Assembly (NCBI GenBank): GCA_946886675.1
Contig: CAMPIZ010000068.1
Coordinates: 1-7,618, forward strand
Direction: 5' to 3'
Source: an uncultured Flavobacterium sp.
GTDB lineage: Bacteria; Bacteroidota; Bacteroidia; Flavobacteriales; Flavobacteriaceae
Length of the DNA: 7,618 nt
In this document: piece by piece, positions 4,700-7,618 of the stretch
How the letters are laid out: every line of letters starts with the position of its first letter
Numbering within the stretch: the first letter of the stretch is position 1
Position numbers and translations under genes: made by a program
Notes under the pieces: generated by a model
Databases searched by the model: none
What the model was told of the DNA's origin: nothing
Seen by the model: only the letters and a program-made list of their open reading frames with translations

Positions 4700-7618
4700 T
4701 TAAAGTGATGCCCTGATACCAAAAATAATATTCCTGGTTTGCGGATAGGTTCCATAGTCTATACCATACACTTGTGTACTGTTACCTGCAAAGTTCACCT
4801 CAGGATCAAAACCTGAATAATCTGTAATGGTAAACAGGTTTTCTCCTGTAGCATACAACCTTAAGGCACTTAAACCAATTCTGTCGGTAAGGTTCTTAGA
4901 GAAATCATAGCCTAATGTTATAGCCTTAAGCCTTAAGTAAGAACCATCTTCTACATAGCGGGTAGATAATCTTGAGTTTACAGTGCTTCCATCTGTAGAA
5001 ACACGCGGAACATCGGTTATATCTCCCGGCTCCTGCCAGCGGTCCAGTACTGCTGCAGACTGATTCTTAGAATCGATCATACTTTCTGTTTCTATCCTGG
5101 TGGCATTAAAGATATCGTTACCCTGTGAACCCTGGAAGAATATATTAAGGTTAAAGTTCTTATAACTAAAGTTATTAGTTACCCCATAAATAAAGTCAGG
5201 ATTAGGATCGCCAATTACCTTACGATCATCATCAGTAGGTTCAAATGTAGGCTGCCCGTCTGCACCAATATAATATACATTACCGGTTTCTGGGTCTACA
5301 CCGCCCCACTCATATCCATAGAAAGTTCCTACAGGCTGCCCCTGTATAAGCCTTACAGCATCTCCTCTGTTTGCCACACCTCCGGTAGAAATAGTTTCTC
5401 CAACAAGATTTGTTATCTCGTTCCTGTTAAAAGATATGTTCAGGTCTGTAGTCCATCTAAAATCGCCATCAAAATTTACAGATCCTACTGCAAATTCAAA
5501 ACCTTTGTTTTCTACTTCACCGGCATTCATTAAAGCAGTATCAAATCCGGTAGATCTTGGTATTGGCACATTAAGTAACAGGTCGTTACTTACTTTTCTG
5601 TAATAGTCTGCCGTAAAAGTTAACCTGTTATTAAACAATGCTAAATCGATACCAATATTAAACTGCTCAGAAGCTTCCCATTTAAGGTCTTCGTTTTGAA
5701 TTCTTCCCGGATAATTTCCAGGCTGTGCACCACCACCTATAGGGTAGTTTGTTCCCGGAACCACAGTGCCATACCATGCATAGTTAGGTATTCCGGTGTC
5801 ATTACCCACAAAACCATACCCTGCCCTAACCTTAAGGTCGTTAACAGCAGTTACGCCTGAGAAAAATGCTTCGTTTGAAATCCTCCAGCCGGCAGAGAAT
5901 GATGGGAAATATCCCCATTTTTGGCTTGGTCCGAATTTAGTTGAACCATCTGCCCTGAAGTTTGCCGTAAATAAATACCTGTCGTCAAAAGAGTAGTTTA
6001 TCCTTGAAATAAACGATGAGTTTACCTGGCTCGACTTATCAGCGTCTGCACTTACTATCTGTGCACCACCATTTGGTGTTGTAATTGCATCCCCGGCAAA
6101 GTTCCTTCTTTCAATAGAGCTGTTTTCCCACTGCCATTTCTGATATACTGTACCTACAAGCGCTTCTATACTGTGCTTATCAAGGTTAAGGTTGTATGTA
6201 AGAGTATTTTCAAAGTTATAGTAGTTAGACAACCATGTTTGGTAACGCCCTATACCCTGCATGGCACGGCCATAACTTGTACGGTATGGATCAAGAAAGT
6301 AATCGCTTTTTGCATTGCTGAAATCTATACCTAAAGCTGTCCTGTATTTTAGATTCTTAAGGAATTCTATTTCACCATATACATTACCAAAAACACGCTG
6401 GTTTCTGTAACCTCTTTGTGCAGCATCAGTGCTGGATATAGGATTTTCCCAATCCTGGAAAGGGTTACTTGTAAAAGTCCCGTTTTCATTATAGATTCCT
6501 ATATTTTGTGGTGTAGAAAGTACCCCAAGAATAACGCCCCCCTGATTAACAGCAGAGTTATCGGTTACATCTACATCATTATAATCTACATAGTTAAAAT
6601 GAGTACCTATCTTAAGCCAGTCTGTAACTTCCTGTGAAAGGTTAACCTTAAATGTTTTCCGGGTCATTTCAGCACTTCTTACAGCACCTTCCTGATTTAC
6701 AACACCCCCGGACATATAGTAGGAAGTTTTGTTTGATTTTCCAGAAACAGAAACCTGATGGCTGTTTGAAAAACCTGTCTGGAATACTTCATCCTGCCAG
6801 TTTGTGTTGGCAGTGTACTGATCCCAGAAACCAGGGGTAGTACCCAGGCCTCTTTCCATTTGCAGCTCACGGTACTGATCCGCATTTAATACATCCAGTT
6901 TTTTCCAAACAGTTTGAAAACCTACATAGGTGTCATAAGTGATAACCGGCTTTTCGGTTCTACCCTGCTTAGTTGTAATAATTACAACACCATTACTACC
7001 CTGCGAACCATAGATTGCTGCAGCCGAAGCATCTTTAAGTATCGACATCGTTTCAATATCAGCCGGATTAAGCGAACGTGTATCTGAAGTAATAACACCA
7101 TCAATAACATAAATAGGATCACTGCCTGCTGTAATAGAGCTCGCACCACGTATCCTTACACTGAATCCCCCTCCCGGTTTACCGGAATTTGAGATTACCT
7201 GAACACCAGCTGCCTGCCCCTGAATAAGGCTGCTTACCTGATTGTTTACGCGGTTTTCAAATTTTTCACCATCAATTGTAGCAACGGCTCCGGTTATGTC
7301 CTTTTTTTGCTGGGATCCATACCCTACCACTACTACTTCGTTAAGCACTGTTGCATCTTCTTCCATTTTAATAGAAAATGCCCGCCCGTCTATCACAGTA
7401 GCTTCTTTTGTACCAAAGCCAATGTAAGTAAATACCAGCACATCTCCCGGAGAAGCCTGAATGGTAAAGTCACCATTAATATCCGTAGATGTGGCTGCAT
7501 CAGAACCTTTTACCAGGACATTAACTCCCGGAAGCCCCATCCCTGTCGCATCTGTTACAGTTCCCTGCACGGTTCCTGACTGTGCAAAAGATACTGCTGT
7601 AAAACACAACATCAACAA
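4700..7618 (-). CDS. SusC/RagA family TonB-linked outer-membrane transporter, 5' end cut by window edge
   Basis: Outer-membrane beta-barrel importer for oligosaccharides, powered by TonB-ExbBD and paired with the SusD lipoprotein encoded next. There are 972 visible codons plus a TAA stop. The first visible codons (TTG TTG ATG) fall inside the hydrophobic core of a signal peptide ending in SFAQ near residue 13. No basic n-region is visible, so the true start lies just beyond the right edge and perhaps 10-25 residues are missing. Domains by visible residue: a carboxypeptidase-D-regulatory-like beta-sandwich at about 16-88 (GTVTDATGMGLPGVNV), typical of SusC; the EVVVVGYGSQQKKDITGAV segment at about 94-112; a plug to about 220 containing the family hallmarks DPIYVIDGV (167-175) and LKDASAAAIYGSQGSNGVV (194-212); then a barrel ending in RNIIFGIRASL. 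No frameshift or internal stop is seen. The family assignment is very secure. The substrate cannot be read from this protein and is inferred from the GH30 neighbours. Confidence 0.97.
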   Translation of the reverse strand: MLMLCFTAVSFAQSGTVQGTVTDATGMGLPGVNVLVKGSDAATSTDINGDFTIQASPGDVLVFTYIGFGTKEATVIDGRAFSIKMEEDATVLNEVVVVGYGSQQKKDITGAVATIDGEKFENRVNNQVSSLIQGQAAGVQVISNSGKPGGGFSVRIRGASSITAGSDPIYVIDGVITSDTRSLNPADIETMSILKDASAAAIYGSQGSNGVVIITTKQGRTEKPVITYDTYVGFQTVWKKLDVLNADQYRELQMERGLGTTPGFWDQYTANTNWQDEVFQTGFSNSHQVSVSGKSNKTSYYMSGGVVNQEGAVRSAEMTRKTFKVNLSQEVTDWLKIGTHFNYVDYNDVDVTDNSAVNQGGVILGVLSTPQNIGIYNENGTFTSNPFQDWENPISSTDAAQRGYRNQRVFGNVYGEIEFLKNLKYRTALGIDFSNAKSDYFLDPYRTSYGRAMQGIGRYQTWLSNYYNFENTLTYNLNLDKHSIEALVGTVYQKWQWENSSIERRNFAGDAITTPNGGAQIVSADADKSSQVNSSFISRINYSFDDRYLFTANFRADGSTKFGPSQKWGYFPSFSAGWRISNEAFFSGVTAVNDLKVRAGYGFVGNDTGIPNYAWYGTVVPGTNYPIGGGAQPGNYPGRIQNEDLKWEASEQFNIGIDLALFNNRLTFTADYYRKVSNDLLLNVPIPRSTGFDTALMNAGEVENKGFEFAVGSVNFDGDFRWTTDLNISFNRNEITNLVGETISTGGVANRGDAVRLIQGQPVGTFYGYEWGGVDPETGNVYYIGADGQPTFEPTDDDRKVIGDPNPDFIYGVTNNFSYKNFNLNIFFQGSQGNDIFNATRIETESMIDSKNQSAAVLDRWQEPGDITDVPRVSTDGSTVNSRLSTRYVEDGSYLRLKAITLGYDFSKNLTDRIGLSALRLYATGENLFTITDYSGFDPEVNFAGNSTQVYGIDYGTYPQTRNIIFGIRASL

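Noticed and set aside
6697..6885. Minus-strand 62-codon frame inside the SusC gene, and a similar 76-codon one at 4414-4644 inside the SusD gene
   Set aside because: Both are out-of-frame readings within genes whose correct frame is fully supported by domain motifs. Neither has a plausible initiation site or domain.
7610..7618. TTG at the window edge, or the ATG at 7610-7612, as the true start of the SusC gene
   Set aside because: Either would leave a signal peptide without its positively charged n-region and only about 11-13 residues long. The gene is better read as truncated by the window edge.
4700..7618. Siderophore or vitamin TonB receptor in place of a glycan transporter
   Set aside because: The N-terminal carboxypeptidase-D-regulatory-like domain, the VIDGV and LKDASAAAIYG plug motifs and the adjacent SusD gene place it in the SusC/RagA class.

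Overview
The window looks like low-GC Bacteroidota DNA, most likely from a Flavobacterium-type member of the Flavobacteriia. The evidence is a SusC/SusD pair, lipoprotein signal peptides on the other three proteins, no Shine-Dalgarno purine boxes, and a TAAAA motif 4 to 8 nt before each of the three complete genes, which is the ribosome-binding-site consensus reported for Flavobacterium. All four genes lie on the minus strand and read from the right edge to the left.

Layout in transcription order: (1) a SusC/RagA-type TonB-dependent outer-membrane transporter (4700-7618), whose first few codons lie beyond the right edge; (2) a SusD/RagB-type surface glycan-binding lipoprotein (3194-4678); (3) a GH30 glycoside hydrolase lipoprotein, 'GH30-A' (1720-3180); (4) a second GH30 lipoprotein, 'GH30-B' (248-1666). 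The gaps are 21, 13 and 53 nt, so this is almost certainly one operon and one polysaccharide utilisation locus (PUL). The promoter, any regulator (HTCS, SusR or ECF sigma/anti-sigma) and any further enzymes (GH16, GH17, GH3) would lie upstream, outside the window.

How they work together: the two GH30 enzymes are predicted to cut a beta-linked glucan at or near the cell surface. SusD captures the oligosaccharides and SusC imports them into the periplasm using TonB energy. Paired GH30 enzymes beside SusCD suggest a beta-1,6-linked or beta-1,6-branched glucan such as laminarin or pustulan. This is inferred from family and context; the sequence does not prove the substrate.

The left 247 bases hold no convincing gene of the PUL organism. 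They contain a large imperfect inverted repeat (118-240) starting 7 nt past the GH30-B stop codon, and at the very edge about 55-60 bases of abruptly GC-rich, CpG-rich sequence that look foreign, probably a chimeric contig end. The other unexplained structure is a perfect 16-bp palindrome (1678-1693) in the GH30-A/GH30-B gap, one base from the GH30-B ribosome-binding motif. I found no RNA genes, CRISPR array or insertion sequence. The core of the window is a well-known type of system, not a new one.
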